Shown one piece after another: positions 18,918 to 28,652 of a stretch of 64,000 nt of DNA. The translations under genes were made by a program, and so were the position numbers. Position 1 is the first letter of the stretch. The number at the start of each line of letters is the position of its first letter. Source of the stretch: Helicobacter pylori Shi112 (lineage in GTDB: Bacteria; Campylobacterota; Campylobacteria; Campylobacterales; Helicobacteraceae); assembly GCF_000277405.1 (NCBI RefSeq), contig NC_017741.1, positions 62,001 to 126,000 of the forward strand, in the 5' to 3' direction. The notes beneath the pieces are model-generated. The model searched no databases and was not told where the DNA came from. It saw nothing but the letters and a program-made list of their open reading frames with translations.

Positions 18918-20270
18918 TTAATTTTCCAATTCTTCTGGGGATAAATCTTTATAAAAGCGTTCTAATTCAAAGCTCTCGCCCAAATACGCAGCGATTTCTT
19001 GGGAATCCACAAGGGCGTTTTGCAAGCAACTCGTTGCGCCTGGAGAGGGGGTCATGTTAAAAGTGATGCCTTTATGGGTGCAAATCTTTTTTTCGCCTAA
19101 TTCCAGCTTTCGCTTGGTTTTGTCTAAAACTTGCGGGCGCACTTCGCCAAAACCATGAGCGTATTCTAAATCTTCTAGGCTAAGAGAGGGGATGATTTTT
19201 TGAGCGTCTTTTAAAAACTTCCTTTTACCAATAATGGGCAACTCAAAAACCATGTTTTTAAACACATAATTACGGATTTCTTTATCGCTCATCAAATCAA
19301 ACGCAATCTTAAACACATCTTTATTCAAATCCATTTTCAACAATTCCAAGCTAATGCCCTTAAGCCAGCATTTGTTTCGTTCTAATTTAGGCATCGTTAA
19401 AGCGGTAGGTCCGATTCGTGTTTTTCCTTTAATGACGGCATCAGGGTCGCCATGCACGGCTGCAAAAGGGAGCTTGGGGTTTTGAACGGTATAAACCTTA
19501 CCCCTTAATAAATCCGGCACAAAATAAAAGCTGCCCGCCACAGGCAAGCACCCTAAATCCAAGCCATAACCCATGCTCTGAGCCAAAGGCAAAGCGTAAG
19601 AGCCGGCATTGACCAGCACGAATTTAGCATACACTTCTTCAATGTCTTCTGAAATCACGGCGTAAGTGTCGTTGCGTTTTTCAATCTTTTTCACTTTGAA
19701 ATTCAAAAACACCTGGTTGTTAGGCTTTAATTTTAGGGCTTCTTCAACGAAGTTTTCACTCAACTTCGCAAAATTCATCGTGCTCCAATCTTTTTGATAC
19801 CCATGCCCGATAATGTTTTCATGCCTGTCTATGCCATTAGCCCCTAAAATCACATTAGGCTCTAATTCTTTAATCTTTTGTTTGTCAAATTCTTCTAACC
19901 CCACAAAGATTTCTTTAAAGGATTCGTAGCGTTTTTTCATGAACTCGCATTCTTCATCGCCCACGCCTATAGCCATTTTCTGGGTTTCAAAAATCACTTC
20001 ATTTTGCAAGCCTTTATTGAGCGCGTATTGCCTGGTTTTATAAGCGCTCAAACGCACTTTTTTAGCTTTTTCGGGAGTGTAATTCGTTTCAATAGAGCCA
20101 TCATGAATGGTTTGTGAATTAGCCTTAGCGCTGGAGCTGATTTGAGCTAATTTAGAGCATTTTTCCACGATAGCCACACGCTTTAAGGAGCTGTATTCGC
20201 TCAAAGTATAAAAGGTCGCGCACCCTGAAACCCCACCTCCAATAATGACAGCATCAAATTCCATACTCAT
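18918..20270 (-). CDS. mqo: Malate:quinone oxidoreductase
   Basis: Mqo is an FAD-dependent peripheral membrane enzyme that oxidises malate to oxaloacetate and passes electrons to menaquinone. H. pylori uses it in place of NAD malate dehydrogenase. The 450 residues begin with the FAD-binding [18 protein letters not shown]-terminal FAD segment includes [13 protein letters not shown]. It is about 50 residues shorter than E. coli Mqo, as expected for this epsilonproteobacterial form. The ATG at 20270 is preceded by GGAG. Confidence 0.93.
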   Translation of the reverse strand: MSMEFDAVIIGGGVSGCATFYTLSEYSSLKRVAIVEKCSKLAQISSSAKANSQTIHDGSIETNYTPEKAKKVRLSAYKTRQYALNKGLQNEVIFETQKMAIGVGDEECEFMKKRYESFKEIFVGLEEFDKQKIKELEPNVILGANGIDRHENIIGHGYQKDWSTMNFAKLSENFVEEALKLKPNNQVFLNFKVKKIEKRNDTYAVISEDIEEVYAKFVLVNAGSYALPLAQSMGYGLDLGCLPVAGSFYFVPDLLRGKVYTVQNPKLPFAAVHGDPDAVIKGKTRIGPTALTMPKLERNKCWLKGISLELLKMDLNKDVFKIAFDLMSDKEIRNYVFKNMVFELPIIGKRKFLKDAQKIIPSLSLEDLEYAHGFGEVRPQVLDKTKRKLELGEKKICTHKGITFNMTPSPGATSCLQNALVDSQEIAAYLGESFELERFYKDLSPEELEN

Positions 20271-20323
20271 TGTCTTTCTCCAAATGTTTTAAATTAATGA
20301 ATCGTAATCATAGTATAAGAAAA

Positions 20324-21697
20324 TCAATTCGCATTCAAAGGGCTTGAAGTTTTATTGACAAAATCTTTCAAATCGCTCATTCCAAGCACCCTATCAATCA
20401 ATAATTTCTTTTTAGAAAACGCCCCATTATGTTCTTCTGCTAACCATAATGAAGTGATCACCACGCCTCCTATTTTATGACTCAAGGTTTTAAAATGCTT
20501 TTGGGTTTGCACCGACCAAATGCTGTGAGCGACTATCGCTTGATGGTTGTGTGCACCTAAATAGAGCATGATATGCCCCTTTAAATACAAAAGCGTTCCA
20601 AAAGGCGTGGCGTTTTTAAGGATGTAGTCTTCTTTTTCTTTGGCTTTCATAGAGCTTAAATCCACATAATTGTTCGCATAACGGCTTTGCGCGTAGGAAT
20701 TTCTGGGGAGCAAAATACCAAAATTAGCAAAACTATCCCTAGTGAAAGCCGAGCAATCCCTATTGCCCAATAGCCCACCCCAGCCGTATTTTTGCCCTAG
20801 CATGGTGTCTATAAAATACGCCATGTTCTCGCTGTTAAAAGCTTTAGGGAAAACAAAAAAATCCTTTTCTTCTAAGATCACGCTTTGTAAAGTTGCATAG
20901 CCCTTAGCGTCCCTCAAAAAACCATAGGCTTTTAATTCCTTTTTTGGGGGTTTTTCAGGTGTTTTTTGACTTTGGGGGATGAGAGCGAACAATTCGCCCA
21001 CTCTGGCGTTGGTGTAAAAATCCCCATAGTCTGTATAAAGGGGGATTTTATCCTTTATGGGCATGACATAATCTTTAAGATGGATTAAAAGCTCTATGTC
21101 TTTATCATGCATGTAAGCTAAATCGCTAACTTTGATCCAACCATAAACAAAACTGCTTTGAATGTGGGCGTAAGTTTTATCCGTGTTGAAATGCGTGATT
21201 AAAACCGGCGTGCCTTGAAAAATCAATGAATTTTGATACCTGTCAAAAGGGTAGCCTTTTTGAGAGAGGTAAAAAGGCTTGTTAGTGGGTACAGCCCTAA
21301 CATCGCTATCTCGCGCTACAACAGCCTTAATCTTAACGCTAGGGTAATGCTCAATATCCATGCTTTTAATAAGCTCATCATTGAAGGCTTTTGCGTTGGG
21401 TTTTAGATCTTCGCCATAACCGGTGGATTTATCCATCTCCTTAAGGATCCAAAACACTTCTTTTTTATTGCTTTTGACTTTCATGTCTAGCCATGGGGAA
21501 TACCACGCTTTGAGATAGCTCTCTTTTAGATTTTCTCTTAACGCTTGGGGGTCAATGCTTTGGTTATTGTTACTGCCATTTTGAGGGCTTGCAAGATAGC
21601 TTGAAGCCTCTTGGGGCAAGGATAAATCTTTGAGCGTGAAATCCTTTTGCATGCAACCCACAAACAAAAACAAGAAAACTACAAGAAAATAACGCAT
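20324..21697 (-). CDS. NlpC/P60-type lipoprotein, probable cell-wall hydrolase
   Basis: A 457-residue predicted lipoprotein (HP0087 in 26695 order). The signal peptide MRYFLVVFLFLFVGC ends in a lipobox with Cys15. The middle holds an N-terminal stabilisation region and SH3-like segments (about 130-260). The NlpC/P60 cysteine-peptidase domain follows, with the catalytic Cys in GNRDCSAFTRDSF and the catalytic His in KGHIMLYLG. Such enzymes cut the D-gamma-Glu to meso-diaminopimelate bond in wall peptides. It starts 20 bp after rpoD and may share its transcript. It is distinct from the known Csd shape peptidases as far as I can tell. Confidence 0.85.
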   Translation of the reverse strand: MRYFLVVFLFLFVGCMQKDFTLKDLSLPQEASSYLASPQNGSNNNQSIDPQALRENLKESYLKAWYSPWLDMKVKSNKKEVFWILKEMDKSTGYGEDLKPNAKAFNDELIKSMDIEHYPSVKIKAVVARDSDVRAVPTNKPFYLSQKGYPFDRYQNSLIFQGTPVLITHFNTDKTYAHIQSSFVYGWIKVSDLAYMHDKDIELLIHLKDYVMPIKDKIPLYTDYGDFYTNARVGELFALIPQSQKTPEKPPKKELKAYGFLRDAKGYATLQSVILEEKDFFVFPKAFNSENMAYFIDTMLGQKYGWGGLLGNRDCSAFTRDSFANFGILLPRNSYAQSRYANNYVDLSSMKAKEKEDYILKNATPFGTLLYLKGHIMLYLGAHNHQAIVAHSIWSVQTQKHFKTLSHKIGGVVITSLWLAEEHNGAFSKKKLLIDRVLGMSDLKDFVNKTSSPLNAN

Positions 21698-21717
21698 GCT
21701 TTAGAAAAACCTTAACA

Positions 21718-23736
21718 TCAAATGCGCAAATAGTTTCTTAAAATGCGCCCGTATTGCGGGCTTCTCAATTTTTTAATCGCAGAGCTTTCAATCTGGCGCA
21801 CCCTTTCTCTAGTAACATTCAATTCCTTGCCAATTTCTTCTAAAGTGCGATCGCTTTCATCGTCTAAAAGCCCAAAACGCATGCGAATCACCGCTTTTTC
21901 TCGCTCATTCAACTGATCCAAAACGCTTTCAATTTGCACTTTCAAATCTTCTCGCATGATGTGATCAATGGAGCTAACGATATTTTTATCTTCCACGAAA
22001 TCCCCAAATTTGCCGTCATCATCATTGCCGACTGGGGTTTCCAAACTGATAGGCTCTTTGGTAACCTTAATCACATTCTTCACCTTATCTAACGAAAGCC
22101 CCACTTCTTCAGCCACCACTTCCAAATCAGGCTCTTTGCCGTTTTCTTGAATGTGTTTGCGCATGACTTTATTGATGCGATTAATGGTATCAATCATGTG
22201 AATGGGGATGCGGATAGTGCGGGCTTGATCGGCTATGGCTCTGCTGATAGCTTGTTTGATCCACCAGGTCGCATAGGTAGAAAACTTGAAGCCCTTTTCA
22301 TGCTCAAACTTATCCACCGCTTTCATCAAGCCAATATTACCCTCTTGAATCAAATCCAAGAATGGCAAGCCTCTGCTCGTGAATCGTTTAGCGATGCTCA
22401 CCACCAACCTTAAATTGGATTTAGCCATTTTGTTTTTAGCGCGATCGGAAATCAATTTCCCTCTTTTGATTTGCTCTAAAATTTCTTTTAGCTTGTTAGG
22501 GTCTAAATCAAAGCCTTCTTCGCTCGCTTCTTTAGTCAAAAAAAGCTTTTTAAGATCCATATACACGCTCACCATAGTTGCTTCTGGCACTTGAGCGATA
22601 ATGTCCTCTTTAGTCATGCTAGTGATATTGGCAAGGATTTTTTTATGGTTTGCGATGAGAGTGTCATTGAATAAGGGTAGCTTGTATTCCAAGCGTTTCA
22701 ACTCTTTTTCAAACCCATCGCCGCTTTTTAAAGTGGTTTCCATCGTTTTGACTAATTCATTAATCAGTTTGCTGGTAGGCTCTAAGTCATAGAGTCTGTC
22801 TTTGAGCGTTTGGCGTTTGTAAGCTAGGGTCAATAAACGCACCAGCTCATCTTCTTTTTCATCTACAGGGGCTTCAAGGGCTTTGAGCCATTCTTTTTTA
22901 GCCTTATCTAGGGCTTTAAAGCTTTCTTGAACCTTTTCTACACGCTTCCTGTCTTTTTCAGAAACGACTTTTTTCCTTTCTTCGTTTTCTTCATATTCTT
23001 CGCTGTCGTCATCTTTTTTAGAATTGCTCACGCTATTTTCATCGTCATCATCAAAGCTCCTAAAAAGCTCTTTAACCCTTCTTTCACGATTGATTAAAGC
23101 GTCTTTATACGCATAGATAAAATCAATCAAATACGGCACCGAGCAAATCGCGTCTAAAATAATGTCTTCGCCCAAGCGGATTTGCTTGCTCAATTCAATC
23201 TCTTCATCTTTGCTTAAAAGTTTTATATCCCCCATCTCGCGCAAATACATGCGCACAGGGCTATCGCTTCTGCTCCACTCTAAAAAATCCTTTTCTTTCA
23301 AAAAGTCATAGCCATCTTCTAATTCTTCATCTAAAACTTTTTTCTTTTCTTCAGTTTTTTTAATCTTGTCAATCGCATTGAGTTTTTTAGCGTATTCTGA
23401 AGAGCTGACTAATTTCTTTTGGTATTTTTGGCACAATTCTTTGATTTTTTTGACTTGGGCTAGAGTGGGGACTTTTGCACTGATTTGAATGATAGACTCA
23501 TAAGAAACGCAATCGCTTAAGGAATTGGCGAACAATTCTTCTAACGCTTCATTAAAACTAAGCTTTTTAACAGGAACAGGTTCTTTCGCTTTAGTTTCTT
23601 TGATTTTGCTCTCTTTGGTTTTAGCTTCTTTAATTTTGCTCTCTTTGGCTTTATTGTTTTCTTTAGTTTTATTTTCCTGTGCGGCTTCTGCTTTGGCTTT
23701 TTTTGGGGCTTTTTCTTCGTTAGCTTTCTTTTTCAT
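21718..23736 (-). CDS. rpoD: Primary RNA polymerase sigma factor RpoD (sigma-80)
   Basis: This is the housekeeping sigma factor, 672 residues from the ATG at 23736, which has GGAG eight bases upstream. An earlier in-frame ATG at 23763 lacks such a site. The first 55 residues are a Lys/Glu/Ala-rich repeat region ([16 protein letters not shown]). Region 1.2 follows ([11 protein letters not shown]), then a large non-conserved insert, then regions 2-3 ([31 protein letters not shown]) and region 4.2 ([20 protein letters not shown]). The TATAAT boxes with weak -35 elements seen across this window fit the known preference of this factor. Confidence 0.97.
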   Translation of the reverse strand: MKKKANEEKAPKKAKAEAAQENKTKENNKAKESKIKEAKTKESKIKETKAKEPVPVKKLSFNEALEELFANSLSDCVSYESIIQISAKVPTLAQVKKIKELCQKYQKKLVSSSEYAKKLNAIDKIKKTEEKKKVLDEELEDGYDFLKEKDFLEWSRSDSPVRMYLREMGDIKLLSKDEEIELSKQIRLGEDIILDAICSVPYLIDFIYAYKDALINRERRVKELFRSFDDDDENSVSNSKKDDDSEEYEENEERKKVVSEKDRKRVEKVQESFKALDKAKKEWLKALEAPVDEKEDELVRLLTLAYKRQTLKDRLYDLEPTSKLINELVKTMETTLKSGDGFEKELKRLEYKLPLFNDTLIANHKKILANITSMTKEDIIAQVPEATMVSVYMDLKKLFLTKEASEEGFDLDPNKLKEILEQIKRGKLISDRAKNKMAKSNLRLVVSIAKRFTSRGLPFLDLIQEGNIGLMKAVDKFEHEKGFKFSTYATWWIKQAISRAIADQARTIRIPIHMIDTINRINKVMRKHIQENGKEPDLEVVAEEVGLSLDKVKNVIKVTKEPISLETPVGNDDDGKFGDFVEDKNIVSSIDHIMREDLKVQIESVLDQLNEREKAVIRMRFGLLDDESDRTLEEIGKELNVTRERVRQIESSAIKKLRSPQYGRILRNYLRI

Positions 23737-23870
23737 TGGACACTCCATAAAATAAGAACCCATGCTTTTTGCAAGCCAGGTCTATAAGATAAGATACACC
23801 TAATCCTTTATTATTTTACTAAAAAATAGCTTAAATTCTAATTATAAAATGAGTTTAAAATAAAATTTAA

Positions 23871-23897
23871 AAACCCCATTCTTTAAAATAGGGGTTT
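23871..23897 (-). terminator. Terminator after fabD-mtnN
   Basis: AAACCCC and GGGGTTT arms (23871-23877 and 23891-23897). On the minus strand, downstream of mtnN, they are followed by TTAAATTTTATTTT. Confidence 0.5.
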
Positions 23898-23925
23898 AAT
23901 GGTTTGCGTTTGGTAAAAACAAGCC

Positions 23926-24621
23926 CTAAAGCTTATCCACCATGCTTTTTAAGAATTTCGCTGAAGTTTGAGCGCTTTTTTCTAAAAACGCATCAAAACT
24001 CATGTTAGCTTTCTCATCAGCGTTATCGCTAATGCTCCTTAGCACACAGCATGGCACGCCAAATTTTTGGCACACAAACGCCACGCTCGCCCCCTCCATT
24101 TCCACCGCGCTCGCCTTAAACTCACTGACTAAAAACTCTTTCCTTTCTTTGCTGTGCACAAACTGATCGCCTGATGCGATGACGCCTTCTTTGAGCGCGA
24201 TGTGTTGCTCATTAGCGACTTTTTTAGCTAAAGCGTTCAAGCTTTCGCTCGTTTCAATAAAAATCGCGCTTTCTGGGATAAACCCTAAAGGGTGGTTAAA
24301 CGCGCTCAAATCCACATCATGCTGGACTAATTGAGTAGCCACTAACAAATCATTGATTTTTAAGTCTTTGACTAAGCTTCCAGCCACCCCGCTAAAAAGC
24401 ACCTTTTGAACGCCAAACGCTAAAATCATGCTCGTTGTGGTTAAAGTGGAATGCACCTTGCCTATCTTGCTATAAGCGACAATGATTTCCTTGTTACGAT
24501 AAACGCCTTTGTGGAAAACATTCCCCCCTAAAGGGATCTCTTCAAAATCCACGCCAAACAATTCTAAAATAGGGGTTATTTCTTCTCTCATCGCCCCTAA
24601 AATGCCAATTTTTTGCACCAT
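23926..24621 (-). CDS. mtnN: Aminodeoxyfutalosine / MTA / SAH nucleosidase
   Basis: A nucleosidase that removes adenine from S-adenosylhomocysteine, 5'-methylthioadenosine and, in this species, 6-amino-6-deoxyfutalosine for menaquinone synthesis. The protein has 231 residues from the ATG at 24621, chosen because GGGAG sits five bases upstream; an earlier in-frame ATG (24639) lacks this. Family motifs are GILGAMREE, the nucleoside-binding SAVEMEGASVA and the catalytic Asp in RSISDNAD. It starts 11 bp after fabD. Its SAH product feeds LuxS, encoded elsewhere in the window. Confidence 0.95.
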   Translation of the reverse strand: MVQKIGILGAMREEITPILELFGVDFEEIPLGGNVFHKGVYRNKEIIVAYSKIGKVHSTLTTTSMILAFGVQKVLFSGVAGSLVKDLKINDLLVATQLVQHDVDLSAFNHPLGFIPESAIFIETSESLNALAKKVANEQHIALKEGVIASGDQFVHSKERKEFLVSEFKASAVEMEGASVAFVCQKFGVPCCVLRSISDNADEKANMSFDAFLEKSAQTSAKFLKSMVDKL

Positions 24622-24631
24622 TTTCTCCCAA

Positions 24632-25561
24632 TCACACATACTCTTCTAAAAACTCAATCGCTTCATCAAGCCCTTTATTATCCCCCACGCTTATGGTGGG
24701 CTTGTTGCTCAATCGCTTGTTAAGCCCCTTTAACACACTCCCACAGCCTAATTCAAAAAAGACATCCACTCGGTCATTATTGGATTTCACGCAGTCTTGA
24801 TAACGCACCGGCTGAGTGAGTTGCAAGCTCAATAATTCAACGGCTTTTGCTTTATTATGATACGCTTCGTTAGTCGCATTGGAGATGATTTCAAAATGGA
24901 ATTTATCTTTCAGGCTTTTTTCTAGCAATTCCTGGAATTTAAAAATCATAGGCTCTAAAAAAGGGCAATGGCTCGCCACGCTCATTTCTAAAAAAACCAC
25001 CCTTTTAGCCCCCATTTCCTTTAAAGTCGGCTCTAGGGCTTTCAAATCGTCTTTAATCCCGGCTAAAACCACTTGCATGCCGCCATTGAAATTCGCGCAC
25101 CACACATTTTTGGTCCTTTGGCACAAACTCAAAAGGCTTTCTTCAGAAACGCCCAAAACGACCATCATGGAAGCGTCTTTATTCGCGCACGCTTCTTGCA
25201 TCATTTTGCCTCTTTGGTGCGTGAGTTTAAGGGCTTTTTCAAAATCTAGTGCCCCGCTCAAAGACACCGCGCTCACTTCGCCGAGCGAATGCCCTAAAGC
25301 AAAAACGGGTTTTAACCCCCCATTTACTTGCTTGTTGAGCAATTGGTAAGCGATATAGCTCACTAAATAAATGGCAGGCTGGGTGTAAGCGCTCTCTTTT
25401 AAAAGCTCATTTTCTTCAAAAAGCGTTTTTTTCATATCCACTTTAAGCGCGTTAGAAGCCCTTTCAAACAATTCTTTAGCTAGGGTGTGGCTCTCATAGA
25501 ATGATTTTCCCATTCCTATACATTGCGAGCCTTGCCCTGGAAATAATAGCGCGTATTGCAT
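24632..25561 (-). CDS. fabD: Malonyl-CoA:ACP transacylase
   Basis: FabD transfers malonyl from CoA to acyl carrier protein for fatty acid elongation. The 309 residues include the oxyanion motif LFPGQGSQ near the start, the nucleophile Ser92 in ALGHSLGEVSA and the catalytic His in SVASHCPFL near residue 200. It is first of a two-gene unit with mtnN. A helical C-terminal segment ends the protein at the family length. Confidence 0.97.
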   Translation of the reverse strand: MQYALLFPGQGSQCIGMGKSFYESHTLAKELFERASNALKVDMKKTLFEENELLKESAYTQPAIYLVSYIAYQLLNKQVNGGLKPVFALGHSLGEVSAVSLSGALDFEKALKLTHQRGKMMQEACANKDASMMVVLGVSEESLLSLCQRTKNVWCANFNGGMQVVLAGIKDDLKALEPTLKEMGAKRVVFLEMSVASHCPFLEPMIFKFQELLEKSLKDKFHFEIISNATNEAYHNKAKAVELLSLQLTQPVRYQDCVKSNNDRVDVFFELGCGSVLKGLNKRLSNKPTISVGDNKGLDEAIEFLEEYV

Positions 25562-25671
25562 GGTGTTATCCTTTAAATTTTATTAATCCATAATTTAAAA
25601 TTGTAATATAAAAGCCCTTAGTTTTGTTTAGAAACCATTAAAGTTTAAGGTTTATTTTAACTTATTTTTAC

Positions 25672-25677
25672 TATAAT
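25672..25677 (+). promoter_or_regulatory. -10 box of tRNA-Ser
   Basis: A TATAAT lies 14 bp before the tRNA 5' end. Confidence 0.55.
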
Positions 25678-25691
25678 TCTACTTTTTTAAA

Positions 25692-25783
25692 GGACAGGTG
25701 GGTGAGTTGGCTGAAACCACATCCCTGCTAAGGATGCGTAGCCGTCAAGGTTACCGAGGGTTCGAATCCCTCCCTGTCCGCCA
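25692..25783 (+). tRNA. tRNA-Ser(GCT)
   Basis: A 92-nt class II tRNA. The acceptor GGACAGG pairs with CCTGTCC (25773-25779), G is the discriminator and CCA is encoded. The anticodon stem CATCC/GGATG encloses CTGCTAA, giving anticodon GCT. A long variable arm follows, as expected for Ser. Confidence 0.95.
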
Positions 25784-25890
25784 GCCTTTTTGCCTTTAAA
25801 AACTTTTTGTTTAGAATGTATTAACGAGACACCATAGTTTCTAAGCATTCCTTTTACGACACTCCTTTTACAGATTTTACAAATACAAAT

Positions 25891-25924
25891 TTTAGGTTGG
25901 GTGAAGAGAGACACCCAGCCTAAA
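25891..25924. other. Strong 13-bp hairpin ahead of the restriction-modification pair
   Basis: TTTAGGTTGGGTG (25891-25903) pairs with CACCCAGCCTAAA (25912-25924) with one G-T pair and an 8-base purine loop AAGAGAGA. A small palindrome CCCTATAAGGG follows at 25925-25935. There is no T-run after it on the plus strand. It may be a 5' leader element of the restriction gene or a minus-strand terminator. Confidence 0.5.
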
Positions 25925-25986
25925 CCCTATAAGGGTTGTAAAGCACAAAATATATGATTAAAGAAAAACATTAAAACGGAGCAAAA

Positions 25987-26820
25987 ATGAAAAACCATCT
26001 GCCTTTTAATATTTTTTTGCAAAGTCTTAAGATAAGTAATAGGACTTTAGGCTTTTTCACCGATTGGCAAAAGTGCCTCAAAAATAGAAATGAAATAAGC
26101 ATCGCTTTAAATCATTTGAATTTTTTATTGGGGAAAGGCGCACAAGAACTTAAAAGTTGCATTAAGAGTCTCTTTGAAGAATACCCCAAAGCTTTTAATG
26201 TTTTAAATATTCTCATTGCTGTGAGAAATAAAGATGAGGTAGTGCTTGATGCTGATGGCAATTTTTACCCCCTACATTCTTATTTTGAAAATGATGAAAA
26301 GGTTTATCAATTCATCTGTCAAACGGGGTTGGAGCAAATTTTTTGTAACAGAAATATTAAAGATTTAAATGATTTTGTTTTTGGTATAGAAGTGGGGCTT
26401 GATAGCAATGCGAGAAAAAATCGCAGCGGAAAAGTTATGGAAAATTATCTTAGCGGTCTTTTTTTTCAAGCTCAATTAAATTTTAAAGAACAAGTAGATA
26501 TTAGAGAATTTGAGAATTTATACCAAGCTTTTGGAGATGATATTAAAAAATTTGATTTTGTTGTTTGTGGTAAAGATACAACTTATTTTATAGAAGCTAA
26601 TTTTTATACCATTAACGGGAGTAAGCTTAATGAAGTCGCAAGATCCTATCAAGAATTAGCTTTAAAATTTGAAGCGTTCCTCAATTACGAATTTATTTGG
26701 ATAACTGATGGCATAGGTTGGTGGGACGCTAAAAGCAAACTCCAAGAAGCTTACAAGTCTGTAGAAATCTACAATTTGAGCAATGTAAATGATTTTATAT
26801 CAAAGGTGCAAAAATGGTAA
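25987..26820 (+). CDS. Type II restriction endonuclease, GATC-specific (DpnII/MboI family)
   Basis: A 277-residue endonuclease corresponding to HP0091 (HpyAIII) in 26695 order, a DpnII-family enzyme cutting unmethylated GATC. A PD-(D/E)XK-like core is visible as KKFDFVV followed about 12 residues later by TYFIEANFY. The N-terminal part (NRTLGFFTDWQKCLKNR) fits the family. The gene is more AT-rich than its neighbours, which suits a mobile restriction gene. The methylase start overlaps its end by seven bases, so the two are coupled. A hairpin lies about 60 bp upstream. Specificity is from position and resemblance, not shown by sequence alone. Confidence 0.82.
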   Translation: MKNHLPFNIFLQSLKISNRTLGFFTDWQKCLKNRNEISIALNHLNFLLGKGAQELKSCIKSLFEEYPKAFNVLNILIAVRNKDEVVLDADGNFYPLHSYFENDEKVYQFICQTGLEQIFCNRNIKDLNDFVFGIEVGLDSNARKNRSGKVMENYLSGLFFQAQLNFKEQVDIREFENLYQAFGDDIKKFDFVVCGKDTTYFIEANFYTINGSKLNEVARSYQELALKFEAFLNYEFIWITDGIGWWDAKSKLQEAYKSVEIYNLSNVNDFISKVQKW

Positions 26821-27647
26821 TCGCGCATTCTAATGAAATCGCACGCCCCATTTTTAAAAGCCAAGACCAGCTTTTCACCCTTTATCAAGGGGATTGCAAT
26901 GAGGTTTTGCCCCAATTTGAAAACCAGTTTGATTTGATTTTTGCCGATCCACCTTATTTCCTTTCTAATGACGGCTTAAGCATACAGAGCGGTAAAATCG
27001 TGAGCGTCAATAAAGGCGATTGGGATAAAGAAGAGAGCGTCAATGATATTGATGGGTTCAATTACCAGTGGATAAACAACGCCAAAAAGGCTTTAAAAAA
27101 CACAGGAAGCCTTTTAATCAGTGGGACTTACCACAACATCTTTTCTTTGGGGCGTATTTTACAAAAATTGGATTTTAAGATCTTAAACCTCATCACCTGG
27201 CAAAAAACCAACCCTCCGCCCAATTTTAGTTGCCGTTATTTGACGCATTCAGCTGAGCAAATCATTTGGGCGAGAAAAAGCTACAAACATAAACATGTTT
27301 TTAACTATGAGGTTTTAAAAAAGATCAATAACGACAAGCAAATGCGCGATGTGTGGAGCTTCCCAGCGATCGCTCCTTGGGAAAAAGTTAATGGCAAGCA
27401 CCCCACTCAAAAACCTCTCGCTTTATTGGTGCGCTTGCTTTTAATGGCGAGCGATGAAAATTCCCTCATTGGCGATCCTTTTAGCGGGAGCTCTACCACA
27501 GGCATTGCGGCTAATCTTTTAAAAAGGCAATTTATCGGCATAGAAAAAGAAAGCGAGTTTGTCAAAATATCAATGGACAGGAAATCAGAATTAGACGCTC
27601 GCTTTAAAGAAATTCGATCTAAAATCAAAGATTTAAACCTTAAGTAA
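26814..27647 (+). CDS. Adenine-N6 DNA methyltransferase, GATC-specific (M.HpyAIII-like)
   Basis: A 277-residue beta-class N6-adenine methyltransferase (HP0092 in 26695 order). The catalytic DPPY is at residues 45-48 and the AdoMet-binding GDPFSGSSTTG at about 220-230. This order, with the catalytic motif first and a target-recognition region between, defines the beta class. HPTQKPLALLVRLL is another family signature. Its job is to protect host GATC sites from the linked nuclease. The ATG at 26814 lies inside the end of the nuclease gene, so both are probably made from one transcript. Confidence 0.9.
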   Translation: MVIAHSNEIARPIFKSQDQLFTLYQGDCNEVLPQFENQFDLIFADPPYFLSNDGLSIQSGKIVSVNKGDWDKEESVNDIDGFNYQWINNAKKALKNTGSLLISGTYHNIFSLGRILQKLDFKILNLITWQKTNPPPNFSCRYLTHSAEQIIWARKSYKHKHVFNYEVLKKINNDKQMRDVWSFPAIAPWEKVNGKHPTQKPLALLVRLLLMASDENSLIGDPFSGSSTTGIAANLLKRQFIGIEKESEFVKISMDRKSELDARFKEIRSKIKDLNLK

Positions 27648-27664
27648 GCCTTTTTTAAACCGCT

Positions 27665-28555
27665 TTAAGCGTTATACTTTTCGGATTTTACCTCAAAATG
27701 GGATTCTATTTTCACCCATTCCTCACAAAGGATATTTTCATGCCCAAAAAGCCAGTGTTTGGGGCCAATAATGATTTTTTCTGGATTTTTTATCAAATAA
27801 GCCGCCCACCAGCTATAAGTGCTATTAGCGATAATGCCATGCTGACAAGATTGCATGAGCAGCATATCCCAATACGCCTCTTCTTCTTTATCCCTAGTGG
27901 TCATGTCTATAAAAGGGTAGCCCAGATCAAGGTTTTGCGTGAATTTTAAGTCTTCGCAAAACACAAAAAGCTCCATGTTTGGCACGCGCTTTGCCATATA
28001 CTCAAGCGCCTTTTTTTGATAATTAATACCAAGCTGACAGCCAATCCCCACATAATCCCCTCTTCTTATATGCACAAACACGCTGTTTTTAGCGGCTAAA
28101 ATCAAAGAAAGCTTGCGGTAGTATTCTTCCTCTTTTTTTTTACTATTTTCTGGGGGGGGTAGGGTGAAGGTTTGCTTGATTAAAGGGGATATAGCGTCAA
28201 AATATCGTGGATCTTGGAAATAGCCAAAAAAATAAGTCAAGCGGCTTGGCTTTAGTAATTTAGGCTCGTATTCAAAAACGATTTCTTGACTCACCCTATC
28301 AAATCCCATGCATTTGAGCGCATCTCTTACTAACTTGGGGAGGTGTTGCATTTTAGCTATAGCGATTTCTTTCGCGCTCGCATAGGGCAAATCAATAGGG
28401 AAAAGTTCTAATTGCATTTTCCTATTACTCCCATCAAAAGAAGTAATATCTAATAGCACAGGCGTATTAAGGTGTTTTTGCAAACTTTTAGCAAAAGCGT
28501 ATTGAAACATTTGATTCCCAAGCCCCCCGCAAATTTGCACCACCTTAAAAGCCAT
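27665..28555 (-). CDS. futC: Alpha-1,2-fucosyltransferase FutC, phase-ON
   Basis: FutC adds L-fucose to Gal in alpha-1,2 linkage on LPS O-chains to make H type 2, Lewis Y and Lewis b mimics. It is a GT11 enzyme of 296 residues, close to the roughly 300 of functional alleles. The donor-binding motif HIRRGDY is at 162-168. A C8 tract (28152-28159 on the coding complement) encodes Pro133-135. An A9 run just after encodes Lys139-141 and leads into AAAAAAG, a known -1 slippage site in this gene. The frame is open throughout, so this copy is ON. It converges on the methylase gene with 17 bp between. Confidence 0.95.
   Translation of the reverse strand: MAFKVVQICGGLGNQMFQYAFAKSLQKHLNTPVLLDITSFDGSNRKMQLELFPIDLPYASAKEIAIAKMQHLPKLVRDALKCMGFDRVSQEIVFEYEPKLLKPSRLTYFFGYFQDPRYFDAISPLIKQTFTLPPPENSKKKEEEYYRKLSLILAAKNSVFVHIRRGDYVGIGCQLGINYQKKALEYMAKRVPNMELFVFCEDLKFTQNLDLGYPFIDMTTRDKEEEAYWDMLLMQSCQHGIIANSTYSWWAAYLIKNPEKIIIGPKHWLFGHENILCEEWVKIESHFEVKSEKYNA
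28152..28159 (-). repeat. Phase-variation poly-C tract in futC
   Basis: Eight C residues on the coding strand, in frame as CCC CCC CC(A). Gain or loss of one base shifts the frame. An A9 tract lies about 12 bases downstream (28133-28141). Confidence 0.85.
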
Positions 28556-28652
28556 TCAATCCCTTATTTGTCAAATGAAACGCTAATTTTAGCTCATTTT
28601 AAAGCCCTTTTTCAATAAAAGCCTAAAAAGTGGGGCAAGTAACGCTTTCAAA

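Noticed and set aside
25687..25914. 75-residue minus-strand frame
   Set aside because: Runs through tRNA-Ser(GCT); it is an artefact of the tRNA sequence.
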